From contig CATNEN010000038.1 in the NCBI GenBank assembly GCA_950097015.1, forward strand, positions 24,961,001-25,025,000: 64,000 nt of DNA. Reading direction: 5' to 3'. The notes below the pieces were generated by a model. That model searched no databases, was not told the DNA's origin, and worked only from the letters and a program-made list of their open reading frames with translations. The DNA comes from Macrostomum hystrix (taxonomy: Eukaryota; Platyhelminthes; Macrostomidae). Position 1 is the first letter of the stretch, and the number at the start of each line of letters is the position of its first letter. The translations under genes and the position numbers were made by a program. Shown piece by piece: positions 1 to 11,571 of this stretch.

Positions 1-696
1 ATCAGGCTTTACTTTTATCATGCACATTTTTTTCTTTGTTTGTTTTTGTTTTTTTCATTTTTTGTTTGTATTTGTAACAGATATTTGTTTACTTTAAAGT
101 ACATATCTTATAACATGAGTACATGCTTAAGACAAGTATGCCTGCAATACTATCATTATTTATAGCAGCCAATTAAAAGCAAATTAACAGACAAGAATTA
201 CAAAATCTAGTGTCATTCTCATTTGATTTTGTCATTAGCACTAGCTACTACAACATTATTTGTTGTTCAATGCAAGTCAAGTTAATTTACCATAAAATAG
301 AAACTTGCCAACTTTAATTAACTAACAACATTCTAGTTTGTTGCCAAGTAATTTTTATAATTGTTAGCTCTCTAATGTGTTTTTTATCCCTATATAATGT
401 AAGCTGAATGTTTATATTTCCAATTGTATCATTGTATTTCTAATTTATATTCATGGAAATTTTGTTAGCAAATTTTATATATTTTTCTAGGCTAAATTTT
501 CAATTATAATCTCAAAAGTATTATTTTTGATTCAACTGTCTCATTTGAAATTTTTGATATCTGATTCAGTAGATAAATAGTTAAACATAGCTATATGCTC
601 TGAGTTAAGTATGCATTTTCTTGAATGTTTAATGGCCAGTAAGTAGCTAGAAAAAGTGATATAAAAGTACTATTTTGTTTCTTTTATATTTTGCAG
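1..696. other. AT-rich non-coding flank ahead of the first coding exon
   Basis: No convincing coding sequence, repeat family or RNA gene is visible. The stretch ends in a pyrimidine-rich tract and TTTTGCAG, a good 3' splice site, 41 nt before the ATG at 738. It may be a 5' UTR intron or the outron of a trans-spliced transcript. Confidence 0.5.
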
Positions 697-737
697 CCTT
701 CAAAGAAAGAATACTTTAATACTTCTCAAGGCATAGC

Positions 738-3700
738 ATGGCTACCTCTTGTGGCAGAGGAAATGGACATACCAACACTTTATTTGCCTCATGCACTCTG
801 TACCTAGCCAATCTGCCATTTGAAGCCCGTGTGAGAGATGTCTCAAAAGTGTTCAAGCCTTTGACTGGTCCTCTAGTTGATTGTCAAATTTATCAAAATG
901 GCTTAGGGATGATAATTTGTCAGCGACCAGATTTAGCTGAACGTGCTTACAATGCTGAACTGGCACTGTTTGGTAGGCCAATCATTGTTCGCCTGCAGCC
1001 AGAGCAAGTCACAGTTGATTCCTGCATAGGAAGCAATAAACAGAATGTGAATTGGCGGCATAGAAATAAGCAGCACAGCTCTGCAAGACAGCATCAGCAG
1101 CAGCAATATAATGGGCACAATGGTTTGTTTGTCTTATTTTTTATTACTTATCATAGAAAGACCTGTGTTACATTGTAGTGAGATATTAAAATAATTAATT
1201 AACCAACAGCATTCGCAGCTATTGTGTGACGCATCTGAGGGCTGCATACGGCTTTTCAGTCCATGGACTGGGGGACGCCATACCCACCTTTAAAATCCCA
1301 GCCAGAATCCAGATATTGTTTTACTTAAACTTTATCTAGATAAACTTAAGCAAGGAAGAGTTGAGTGCCTTGCAAAATAAAACTAACTGTTCGAATCGAA
1401 CTCCAGACCTTGAAGTTTTAATTCCGACACTCCAACCCCTATGGCCCCAAACCCATTTGTTTCGGAGGATGTGCTTTTAAAAAGTTAGCCAGTGTTTTTT
1501 GTTTCGTGTGCCTGCGCTGCTTCGTTTTGTCGCAACAAGAACATTTCTTCTGTAAAGCAAGATACTTAGTTCCTTAATTTGAATTGCCCCCCGGCTGTTG
1601 AAATTTAGTGCTGGGTGCACAGTCCATGGACTGAAAAGCAGCTGTACACCTAGCCGAATTAGCTAACTATAGACCATAATCTCGATGTTTAGATATAAAA
1701 AATATATATATAAGTTTGCATTAAACTCAATCAAACAGGTTCTTGCTCAAATTGCTCGACAAAATCTTCTGCATCGTCAGCTTCTGATTTGGATCTACTG
1801 TGCAGAGATACGGAGCGAGCTTTGCATTTAGGCACTACTCATAGTAATAGCAATAGTAACTCTACTACTACTGAAAATCTTGTTTCGCGCAGACGCACTC
1901 TGGTACAAGCCGTGAGGGAGCGAGATGTTGAGAAATTTAAGCTAGCTACCGCTGATTGGCCAGGTGGAGCTATAGCATTAACAGAATTTTGCTCAGGAAG
2001 TGGAATTAATAGTTGTACTACTTATAGGAGTGGCGGCGCCATGCCTATCATCCACGACCTGGTATCTGACGCTTCTAGGTCTATTCAACTTTTGGAGTGT
2101 CTGATTGACAGTTGCAGACAAGGATTGGATGATGCACAGGTAATGTTCTATTGATATAGAAGGCCATAATGTCCTAGGTGTAGAACCCCTTATTAGCCTA
2201 GATATAGAAGCCCGTATAGGCCTAGATATAGAAGCCCATATTCGCCTAGATATAGAAGCCCATATAGGCCTAGATATAGAAGCCCATATTCGCCTACTCG
2301 CCCAGGCCGCCGCCTCTGTCGGTCGCCTTTTGAACAGTCGCGATCAGTACGGCTTCACTCCGCTGCATCGAGCAGTGCGAGCTGGCGCAGATTCAGCGGC
2401 CGAAGTACTACTGACAAATGGTGCCGATGTTGCCGCTGTGACTGATCGTGACAAGCGAACTTCGCTTCACATTCATCTGTGGCTTGGCTGCGGCAAATTG
2501 GCTTATAGATTGTTGGACTTTGGCGCAGATCCTGACGCCTGCGACGCTGATAATTGGACTGCGTTGCACTGGTGCGCCAAGAATGGTCACCTAGAATTCG
2601 CTAGGCATCTGATTTGCGAAAGAAATGTTCGCCTGTTCCGGTGAGTACTGGCTACTTAATAGATTGTTAGGAATGTCATAGGTTGTTGTGTTCGGTAGGT
2701 AATCGTCTGAAGGACTTCAGAGGATTAAGAGATGTTTAATTTTTAAGGTGTATTACGTATTACGATTGTTTTAGAAGTCTTTTTTAAGATCTAGGATTAT
2801 TAACAGTAGAACTACCAACGGGAGATTGCCCCTGACAATTTTCTGCTGCACCAGAACAAAGCTTGGAGCAAACGCAAGCTCACGAAACTCAAGAACACGG
2901 GCCAACTTTTTGTTGCGCATCCCCTGAAACAAGTGGCCAGCTCTTCAGGCCGTCGAGATATTCAATGGTTCTGCCCGAAGGTCGGACTTTTCCCATAAGC
3001 GCGAGTGTATTTCATACACCCCTATACACGAATTAGCACTGCGCCTCAGTGAGGCCTTCAAAATTGATCAGCATGTCACCCGAATGTGCCTGCATCATCT
3101 CCGTCTTTGGTGGTCACCTACCTTTATCTAGACGGATTTGCTGGACCTTCAAGGGCTACAACTGGTAGAACTAGGACACTATGGACACCGTGACGCGATT
3201 TTCTCCAAGTTCACTGATCAAGCCAAAATACTTGTATTAGGCGCAGCTCAAGCACAGGACACCATAGCCTATTCTGTCAACCAATCAGTCACCACCCAAC
3301 GCTGTTAGAATTCAGGCACCCCAAAAAAATTCTGGTGGCCCCCTTGGTATCAAAAAACGGGCGCAAAATGGATTGATAGTCATACTGTTAATGGTAAATC
3401 TAAGATCGGGGGTTTTTTATGGTGTATCAATTCTAGCAAGAGTTTTAGTGGGATTATTAGGCTTCTGGGTGAGGAATCTTGATATATTTATGGTGTGCTA
3501 TGTATCTTCATAGTTCTAGTCAGATTAGGAATCTAGGATTTAAGATTTTTAACTTGGGGTATTATACTAGTATAGGGATTCTAATAAGGTATGTGTTCTG
3601 GGATGGTGTATTTGAAGGATTTTTTGTGAGATTCTGGATCTGGAGTCAATTAGTTCGTGATTAATTAGTTAATATTCGATGTACTTCTTTAGAAACTGTT

Positions 3701-4209
3701 CTATTGTCCGCCAAGAATCCTGCAGTTTAATTCAAACTACAATTTCTAGTTCTCAAGGCAGCACACTGAGCCCGTTGAAGCTCTGTCTGCAGCAGGTTAA
3801 CCAATGCGCCAACGGTGGTCCTAGCACCCGACTACACCAGCAGCAGCAGCATAATCTGTTGCCATCACTATTCGGCATAGCAAGCCTTCTTCTTCGGCAT
3901 GGCTCCGATCTGCCTTCCCAAGGCTTTCTATCCGACTGGCTAGCTGCCACTCGTTCAGTCACCTGGGAGTCCGCCTCCAAAGCCCTGTACGATCAACTGG
4001 TCGACCTTCTGGCACTGGAAGGCGCCGAACTTTCAACCGACGACAATCCAGTCCAGATTGGTCCCAGATCGCTGCTTCATCTCTGTCGATTGAGTCTGCG
4101 TGCTAAGCTTAGAATTTTGTCCGATTGTCGCAGCATAGTTAATAGATTGCTTCGGGTCCCACTGCCGCCACTTCTATTGGCCTTTGTTGACTTGCGAGTT
4201 GATGAATAG
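738..4209 (+). CDS. RRM-like + ankyrin repeat + SOCS box protein (four exons)
   Basis: Proposed exons are 738-1122, 1739-2139, 2306-2640 and 3726-4209 (an alternative last acceptor is 3750); all phases agree and give about 534 residues. Residues about 18-95 look like an RRM (RNP2-like LYLANL; the RNP1 region GLGMIICQ is weak). A Q/N/S-rich linker follows. Residues about 165-370 hold ankyrin repeats, clearest at GFTPLHRAVRAGADSAAEVL and NWTALHWCAKNGHLEFARHL. The C-terminus has a SOCS box: BC-box SLLHLCRLSL, then a Cul5-box-like VPLPPLLLAF. ANK plus SOCS defines ASB proteins, substrate receptors of Elongin B/C-Cullin5 E3 ligases. The RRM fusion is unusual and rests on a weak first donor (AATG/GTTTGT); two adjacent genes remain possible. 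The ankyrin-SOCS part is firm, the fusion is less so. Confidence 0.7.
1207..1650 (-). repeat. SINE family B remnant in intron 1
   Basis: The block around 1207-1300 matches the body of the tRNA-derived family B SINE seen complete at 28240-28560 (CAGCTATTG, AGTCCATGGACTGGGGGACG). A short inverted piece of the same motif (AGTCCATGGACTG) recurs at about 1621. The tRNA-like end near 1380-1450 is badly decayed. Confidence 0.55.
2153..2303 (+). repeat. About 22-bp minisatellite filling intron 2
   Basis: Imperfect tandem copies of a unit containing CCTAGATATAGAAGCCCATA occupy nearly all of the 166-bp intron, from just after the GTAATG donor to the CGCCCAG acceptor. The unit has no coding value. Confidence 0.8.
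2641..3725. other. Intron 3 of the RRM-ANK-SOCS gene, with decayed coding-like remnant
   Basis: The donor is CCG/GTGAGT. About 2815-3310 has coding-like composition with scattered stops (for example the conceptual stretch DQHVTRMCLHHLRLWW near 3066) and is probably a decayed transposon reading frame. No family can be named. The rest is AT-rich and featureless. Confidence 0.35.
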
Positions 4210-4346
4210 CGAATATAAATTGTTAATGAATAACAGTTTTTGTTGTTTTTTTATTCTTATCGCTTGCTTTTGTAAATATGCTTAACAAACTGTTACGCCG
4301 CTATAGTTATTTTATATAGCTAGTTTTGAATTTTTTTTATCTAACC

Positions 4347-4829
4347 CAGGGGTCGGCAAACTCCGGCCCGCGGGCCAGATGCGGCCCTCGAAGCTCCCAA
4401 ATCCGGCCCGTTGCACCTTCTGACATCTACAGTGTCCTGTTTCATCTCACTCTTGTCTAATCTCTCCCGTGTCTAATCTCTCCCGTGTCTCATCTCTCCC
4501 GTGTCTCATCTCTCCCGTGTCTCATCTCTCCCGTGTCTCATCTCCCCAGTGTCTCATCTCTCCCTTGTCTCATCTCTCCCGTGTCTAATCTCTCCCGTGT
4601 CTCATCTCTCCCGTGTCTTATCTCTCCCGTGTCTAATCTCTCCTGTTTCTCATCTCTCCCGTGTCTTATCTCTCCCGTGTCTAATCTCTCCTGTGTCCCA
4701 TCTCTACCGTGTCTCATCTCTCCCGTGTCTCATCTCTCCTCTATCTCATATTTATACAGTCAATGCGGCCCGCTGTCGTCGTTTAGGTTCTCTCTTTGGC
4801 CCGCCAGCAAATAAGTTTGCCTACCCCTG
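4347..4829. mobile_element. hAT-type MITE with 8-bp target duplication and internal minisatellite
   Basis: The element begins CAGGGGTCGGCAAACT and ends in the imperfect inverted form AGTTTGCCTACCCCTG. It is flanked by the exact 8-bp direct repeat ATCTAACC at 4339-4346 and 4830-4837. CAG-GG termini and 8-bp duplications are typical of hAT transposons. No transposase is present, so it is non-autonomous. Its centre (about 4437-4745) is a 16-bp minisatellite of about 19 copies (unit CATCTCTCCCGTGTCT). It lies about 140 bp downstream of the SOCS-box stop codon. Confidence 0.88.
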
Positions 4830-4837
4830 ATCTAACC

Positions 4838-5316
4838 CGTCATCAAAAAAATTTTCTGTTTAATGCGTTTAATTCTGGTACTATTTTCACTTCTTTTGAG
4901 TGAAATTTGTTTTTGATTTTCTAATGCATTCATTTAATTTATAACTGTTGTTTCCGTTTTTAGTAAGAAATAATCAGGGTTTTTATTTTATTGCGCAATA
5001 ATCGTATATACCTGTAAGTGTATAAATCTTTGTTACAATATGTTTTAGTTGTAAATATAAACCACGTTACACTAATGCAGTGTTTGTCTCTTAATTCATA
5101 TCTTAGTTAGTTATTGATAGCGTTTAAAAAGATAACGCAATTGTAGTATGTCCTTTATTCAGCGTTTTTGTTTAATGAACAATACAAATAATTAATGATA
5201 TTGTTTGTTTATAAGTTTTCGCTAGTTAGTATAAAATATCGTTATTTTTAGATATCGCAAAATGTTAGCGTAGAATCATTACACCCATACTAATAAAAAA
5301 ATCATTTTTTTTCCAG
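4838..5316. other. AT-rich spacer ending in a 3' splice site
   Basis: No gene or repeat family is recognised. The spacer ends in a run of T and TTCCAG at 5316, 67 nt before the ATG of the next gene, suggesting a 5' UTR intron or trans-splice acceptor. Confidence 0.45.
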
Positions 5317-5383
5317 CTCGACTTGCCTTTTGATCGCCGCTACAATCCGTTGCATATATCGTAACATTTAGAAATTAATCGCA

Positions 5384-8300
5384 ATGTCCAGTCCTTCAGG
5401 CGCTACAACTAAGCCAGACATAGCTGTTGATTCAATTGAAACGATAATCAACATCAATCAAAATCTGAATTCAAAGGTCGTCAATGATGTCAGCGATCAG
5501 CAGACTTCGACAAGGCGTCAGACTAGCCTTGGTGATTATTTCCCAGCTGAACTAGCCTTAGCTAATGCCGAGCCGAAACAGCAGCAGCAGCAGCGGAGAG
5601 GGCGTCCGATGCAACCGCAGCCGCCGCCGCGTCATCGAATCACTCGACTTGCTAATTCACTCGGCGCTGTCGCACAGTCCAGTATCACCGACGACAGCGG
5701 CTGCTGTGACGCTGACATTGAGGAACGCAAACTAAGAGACTGCCTAGCCTTCACTTTTAGTAACCAATTTCGTCTGCAACAGCGCGACCTGCAGCATCAG
5801 CAGCAGCAGCAGCAGGCATTCGTTGATCCATTCGGCTTAGCAACTCTAGCCGCTAAAGTAGACAACGAAGAGAGCATTGTCAGCGGTGTCAAGGCGTGCC
5901 CACAATCGTCCTTATCAGGATCCGAATCCCAATCCGTGTCGTCAATGTCGTCGACTAACTCGGAGCCGCCGTCTAATTTAGACGACGCCGAAGCCAATGT
6001 CGGTGACTATGAAGATTGCTTCTTTCGCGCCTACGGCGGCTCAATGTTTGAGTCGTCACTGTTGGTGAGTTATTATCTTATCCTACTAATCCCAATTAGG
6101 AGTTTTACTTAATCTGCATGTTAATTCCCACCTGAGTTAAAACTTTTATTCTAGTCAGTGTAGCTTGTTTCTCTGATAATCATTTTTTCCGCCGACCGGT
6201 GTATGGTAATAATGATAATAAAATTTGTCGGAGGGCTGCGGGCAATGGCAGGTCATTTGATGAGCACGTGGCTAGAGCGAGACTGCATCAGCTCACACAG
6301 GTGTGTACATCTGCCCTGACTTTCTCATCGTCAGGCAGTGTACACTTTTCACTGTGCCTTTTGGGGTTGGCCCTCAAGGGCGTAAATTGCACGACAAGCC
6401 CCCTAGACAAATGACTGTGGCCTCGCCGTGGTTTAGACCGCTCTGCCCTTATCCCATGTCTAAATTATCCCATTAAACAGTAGCTTTGTTTAAATCAACT
6501 CGTTAAAAATTGGCAATAATTTTGCAGTCGGGCGGCAGTCCGGTTGATCGCCTGCTGCGTCAACAGCAGCAGAGCAGCGGCTGTCAGAGCCGACGCCGAA
6601 GCAGCAGCGTCGGCAGTGGCGATGATCGCGAACTATTCGTCGGCAATCTAGCAGCCGAAGTCACCAATGAGGATCTAGTTCGAGTGTTCTCAGAATTCGG
6701 CCCCTTAAAGTCAGTGGGCATCGCTAAAGATTCCAGCACTGGCGCCTGCAAAGGCTTCGGCTTTCTCTGCTTTCAACGGCCTCAATTAGCCGAAGCTGTA
6801 CTAGAGAGTCCGCGACTATTCACCCTCTATGGTCGTGTTCTTCGCGTCGACTGGCGCCTGAAGGGCGGTCACCATAGCAACGGAAACAGGCGTCTATCGC
6901 CGCGCCAGCAACAGCAGCAGCAGCAAATGCCGCAGCTACAACAGAATCTAATAATGGAGCCAGAAGTAATCGCTAATCAGTTACCTACAACGCTAGACAA
7001 TGATCTGTGTGCGCCTAGCAACTGTCAGCAGGCATCCCAGTACGGCGACTGCCAATTATTTGTTGGCAATCTGGCCTCCGATGTGACCCAGGGCGATTTG
7101 CGCCAGTATTTCAGACGCTGGGGAGAGCTGCTCTATTGCTATGTGATTCGCGACGAAGAGGGACAGTCCAAGCGTTATGGATTTATTACGTTCAAGGTAT
7201 GGCTGAGATCTCAGGGTGAGATTTTCGGGGTAAAAGCAGAAAGTGAGACTTTTTAAGGTAAAAAATATGGTTTAATTTTTTGTATTTTATTTTTGGGTGA
7301 GATTTTTTGGCACATCTCTCAGTCAGAATCTTTAGTCAAATATCTACAGGTAAGATTTTTTTTATCAAATCTCAGGTTGAGATTTTTTTAATCAAATCTC
7401 AGGTTGAGATTTTTTTAATCAAATCTCAGGTTGAGATTTTTTTAATCAAATCCGTTGAATTATTTAATCCAAATATCAAGGCGAGATTATTTTAATCAAA
7501 TCTAAGTGAGAGTTTATTTAAATCAAATCTCAGGGTGAGATTTTTTGCTTAAATCTCAGGGTGAGATTTTCGCTTAAATCTCAGGGTGAGATTTTTTAAA
7601 TCATATCTCAAGGTGAGATTTATAAATCAAATCTCAGGGTGAGATCTTCGCTTAAATCTCAGGGTGAGATTTTTTAAATCATATCTCAAGGTGAGATTTT
7701 ATAAATCAAATCTCAGGGTGAGATTTTCGCTTAAATCTCTGGGCGAGATTTTTAGGTTAAATCTACAATGCCTAAAAATCTCACCCAGAGATTTTACCTA
7801 AAAATCTTAAGTTGATATTTTCGGGTAAATTCATTAGCTGAGATTTTTTGCGTAAAATCTCATGATGATATTTTAATCTTGATTCTTATCCTTCCAATCT
7901 CTTTGTTGCAAACTTTGCAGGATCCCAAAGTAGCCGAGCAGCTGATGCAGTCTCGCTCTAGCCACGTGCTCAAAGGCAAGCGGCTTCGCTTCGAGATGCC
8001 TAAACGCAGTCGCGAGGAGGCCTTCAACCTCAGACAGGGGCAGGATTTGACAATGGATTCGGTGACAGCGTCTGCTCCGTCAACGCCAACTGTGGCTTCG
8101 GGCGCCGTAGCTTCCACCCCGATAGCTGCTAGCGCCGCTGTCGCCAAGCCGCAAGAGCAATCGCAGGCGTCGTCGCCCAAGCCGTCCCCTCTGGCGCAGT
8201 CTTCTCTTATTGACAATTATTCGTCGGCAGCCATTGGCGGCTTCGATAGCTCCGATCGGCTGCCAGTGTGGCTGCACATGCGCCTAATGTCTGACAAGGA

Positions 8301-9804
8301 TCAGCTGATTCTGTGCCTGCGCAAGGAGCTTGGCCTGTGCGGCCTGCTAGCCGAGAGGCGACTCCGAGAACTTGGCCAGGCCAGAGATCGCGAGGCTCAG
8401 GTTTTGCGAGTCTACGTGCAACAATTGGAGGCTAAAGTCAAGGCGCAGGCTGCAGACATTGACGCCCTGAGGCATCAGCTGGAGTGCCGTGGCGAACAGG
8501 TGTGTCCCTAGCTTACCTATGCTAACTATTTATTCTCAGCTGAGTGCGTCGAATATGTTCATTCACTCGCCATCTCAATGTCTACTTCTTGTCATCCACT
8601 AGATTTCTACTTCTCACCCTCCCTAAACTGACTACTTCTCACCCTCCCTAAACTGTCTACTTCTCACCCTCTTAAACTGTCTACTTCTCACCCTCTTAAA
8701 CTGTCTACTTCTCACCCTCCCTAAACTGTCTACTTCTCACCCTCCCTAAACTGTCTACTTCTCACCCTCTTTAAACTGACTACTTCTCACCTTCCCTACA
8801 CTGACTACTTCTCACCTTCCCTAAACTGTCTACTTCTCACCCTCCCCAAACTGTCTACTTCTCACCCTCCCTAAACTGTCTACTTCTCACCCTCTTTAAA
8901 CTGTCTACTTCTCACCCTCCCTAAACTGTCTACTTCTCACCCTCTTTAACTCTTTAAACTGACTACTTCTCACCTTCCCTACACTGACTACTTCTCACCC
9001 TCCCTAAACTGTCTACTTCTCACCCTCTTTAAACTGTCTACTTCTCACCCTCCCTAAACTGTCTACTTCTCACCCTCTTTAACTCTTTAAACTGACTACT
9101 TCTCACCTTCCCTACACTGACTACTTCTCACCCTCCCTAAACTGACTACTTCTCACCTTCCCTAAACTGACTACTTCTCACCTTCCCTAAACTGTCTACT
9201 TCTCACCCTCCCTAAACTGACTACTTCTCACCCTCCCTAAACTGATTACTTCTCACCCTCCCTAAACTGATTACTTCTCACCCTCCCTAAACTGATTACT
9301 TCTCACCCTACCTAAACTGTCTACTTCTCACCCTCCCTAAACTGACTACTTCTCACCCTCTTTAAACTGACTACTTCTCAACCTCCCTAAGACAAGGCGT
9401 TGTCACAGGCCGTTGGTCTCAAGTTTGTTCCCTAATTGTCACAATCCCTAGTTTATCTGCTTGTCATCTTTATTATCGTCAGTAACCGCGCCTTATCTAC
9501 CGCATGGTATCTTAATCCGCAGTTCGCCTCTACGCAATAATCTCTTCAGGTGAAGCTTCTAACAGCCAAAGCCGAAGCTCTGGCAGTTGAAATAGTCAAA
9601 GCCTGGGGCTGCGCCGCCACAGCTGCGGCTGTCGCTGCCACATCCGGTGGCAACGAGGAATCGTCGGCCGCTGCCAACGCTACAGTTGCTGCCGTATCAG
9701 GCGCCCCAGCTATGTCTGGCCAGCAGCAGCAGCAGCAGCTACCACAGCAGAAGCAGCTGTTCCATCAACACCGTCTGCGTCCAGACTCTGGTATTGGGCT
9801 CTAG
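5384..9804 (+). CDS. Q-rich RNA-binding protein with two RRMs and a coiled coil (four exons)
   Basis: Exons 5384-6064, 6528-7196, 7921-8499 and 9550-9804 all join in phase 0, giving 727 residues. Exon 1 encodes a disordered Q/S-rich N-terminus. RRM1 lies at residues about 262-338 (RNP2 LFVGNL, RNP1 KGFGFLCF). RRM2 lies at about 408-485 (RNP2 LFVGNL, RNP1 KRYGFITF) and is cut by intron 3 just after RNP1. After an Ala/Ser/Pro-rich linker, residues about 555-665 are heptad-like and charged (EAQVLRVYVQQLEAKVKAQA), probably a coiled coil; the tail is Ala- and Gln-rich. Tandem RRMs of this kind bind single-stranded RNA (hnRNP A/B, Musashi, DAZAP1 type), but I cannot name an orthologue. The 3' UTR probably ends after AATAAA at 10739. 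Confidence 0.85.
6199..6455 (-). repeat. SINE family A copy, rearranged, in intron 1
   Basis: The body (GTGTACATCTGCCCTGACTT, AAATTGCACGACAAGCCCC) matches the other family A copies. About 110 bp of the usual 3' part is missing and replaced by 32 bp at 6261-6292 that is the exact reverse complement of this gene's own exon 3 (7941-7972). The tRNA-like head is also damaged. Confidence 0.8.
7205..7860 (+). repeat. Splice-donor-like minisatellite in intron 3
   Basis: Tandem, variable units of about 24-28 bp built on AATCTCAGGGTGAGATTTTT fill the 724-bp intron. Each unit carries a 5' splice site-like AGGTGAGAT or GGGTGAGAT. At 7733-7756 and 7771-7794 the array inverts, making a 24-bp hairpin stem with one mismatch and a 14-nt loop. 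Confidence 0.85.
8606..9393 (+). repeat. 25-bp minisatellite in intron 4
   Basis: About 31 tandem copies of a unit containing CTGTCTACTTCTCACCCTCC. Variants include CTGACTAC for CTGTCTAC and CTTTAAA for CCCTAAA. The units are pyrimidine-rich with CTAAACTGAC-like segments resembling branch sites. Confidence 0.9.
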
Positions 9805-11561
9805 AATCGCCTGGGTTGCAGTCTAGTTTGGTGTGATGACCGAATTTCTTTTTTTTCACTGTTTTGATTTAGCCAACCATTTTTATTGGTTCCAAGTGTC
9901 GTCGTGTTCGCTTCGTTATTTTTCGTTCAAGCTTTTTCCCCTACAAAATGTTTCTCTAGCTTCAAAGCGAGCTCCACTCCAACTGCCCTGCTGTACTTTT
10001 CTTTTACTTTTAAGCTGTTCCACTCTTAGCGTCTTTCCATAACGCCAAAATGCCAATTCATTCTAATTGTTTACATTTTTTCTTTATCGCAGACTCACAT
10101 TTAGCTACTATATACGCGCACTACTTACTACTTACCAAATCCTTATCATTTTTCCCTATTTTTGGCCGCGCATTTAGCTTGCCCTATGAACTATTATATA
10201 CATAATATACAAATGCTTACTATTCTTCTTTATAATTCTAAAAGCATCGCATTATATTTGGGTGTCGGTTTTATGGTTTTTTGGTACCCTTTTTTCTATT
10301 TGATTTCGCTTGATTTTCAAATTTGCATTCTTTTTTTCTGTCGCCCATTTATTCCCAAAGTGTTTCTTCATAGTCTGTTAATGTTTTTCCTGTTTCTTAG
10401 CTCTTGCATTTACGTTTACAGTTCCGCCAAAAAGCATGAGCAGAATTTTCAGATAGCATGTTTTTTAAAAAATCTTTAAAAAATCAATTCTCAAGATTTC
10501 ATTTAGGCCAAGTTCAGCAAAATGAGCATTTAATAAAAAACTATCCAAGCCTTGTTCTAGATTTCTTATTCGTCGCCATAGCAACAAAAACATAATTCAT
10601 TTGCATCTTACCATATTTAAAATGCTTCCTACTCTACTCAGCCAACAAAACGTGCAGCGCCTTATTTAGCTGTTTTCTAGTTTTCGCAAAATTGCCATTG
10701 TCCATTGTTCGTCCAACCATTTTTGATCAGTTCGAGTAAATAAAAACGAAAAATTCTAAAAAAAACAGATCATTGGTGTGTAAGGTTTTCTAATTTGAAA
10801 GCTTCCCGTTTGTTGGTCCTGCGCGCGCGTGTGTGTGTGTGTGTTTGTTTCTAATCAGCATTTGTTTTTGTGTTTTTCAGGATAAAAAAATCTAGCAGTT
10901 CATGAAGAGTTTTTGACTTGTTTCTTATTTTATTTAAGAATTTCTCAAACACACTACTAATTACATAGAAAGTAGTAAGATAAGAAATCCAATTCTTGTT
11001 TGTGAGTAATTGTTACCACTTACAAAAAGCTAAAGTGACTTACAAGTCCATCAATCATTGTGTTTATGAAAACTTCGCTATTAAAATAAGTGATTGATCG
11101 GTAATACATCTGATTACTTTTATTGAAAAGAAGCTAATGCTTAAAGTCGGCAGTCATTGTCGGCTGGCTACATTGTGACCTCTAAAAACACAATTAAGAA
11201 GGCTTATCCTCGTAGTAAAATGCACAATTTAATTTACTGGGCCGAATGTACATTAAATCGACTATACACTAGATATGGCATGGCCTGCTATAGCTTCCTC
11301 CAGCCAATCGGATCGGCGCCTGGTTTTGATTACAAGACTCGCACCCTACACTCTAAAATTTTCTCTTAACCCTCTTCGTCTCTGATTGGCTGGGGCAATT
11401 TCATTCGGCTTCAAATCTCTAACCCTCATCGCTCCGTTTTTTCATCGCTTAATTAACAAACACAATCTGGCGAGCGTCTATCGCTGGCTTGAGATAACGA
11501 AAACAAGCAGGAATTTATTGAACCGACAATTGTAACGATCTAGGTCAGCGCACAATTACAG
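9805..11561. other. 3' UTR and intergenic spacer
   Basis: The stretch includes the likely 3' UTR of the two-RRM gene up to AATAAA at 10739-10744, then a short (GT)n tract near 10826-10845. The remainder is AT-rich with no supported gene. It ends with CACAATTACAG at 11561, a 3' splice site 10 nt before the next ATG. Confidence 0.55.
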
Positions 11562-11571
11562 CTAGAATAGA

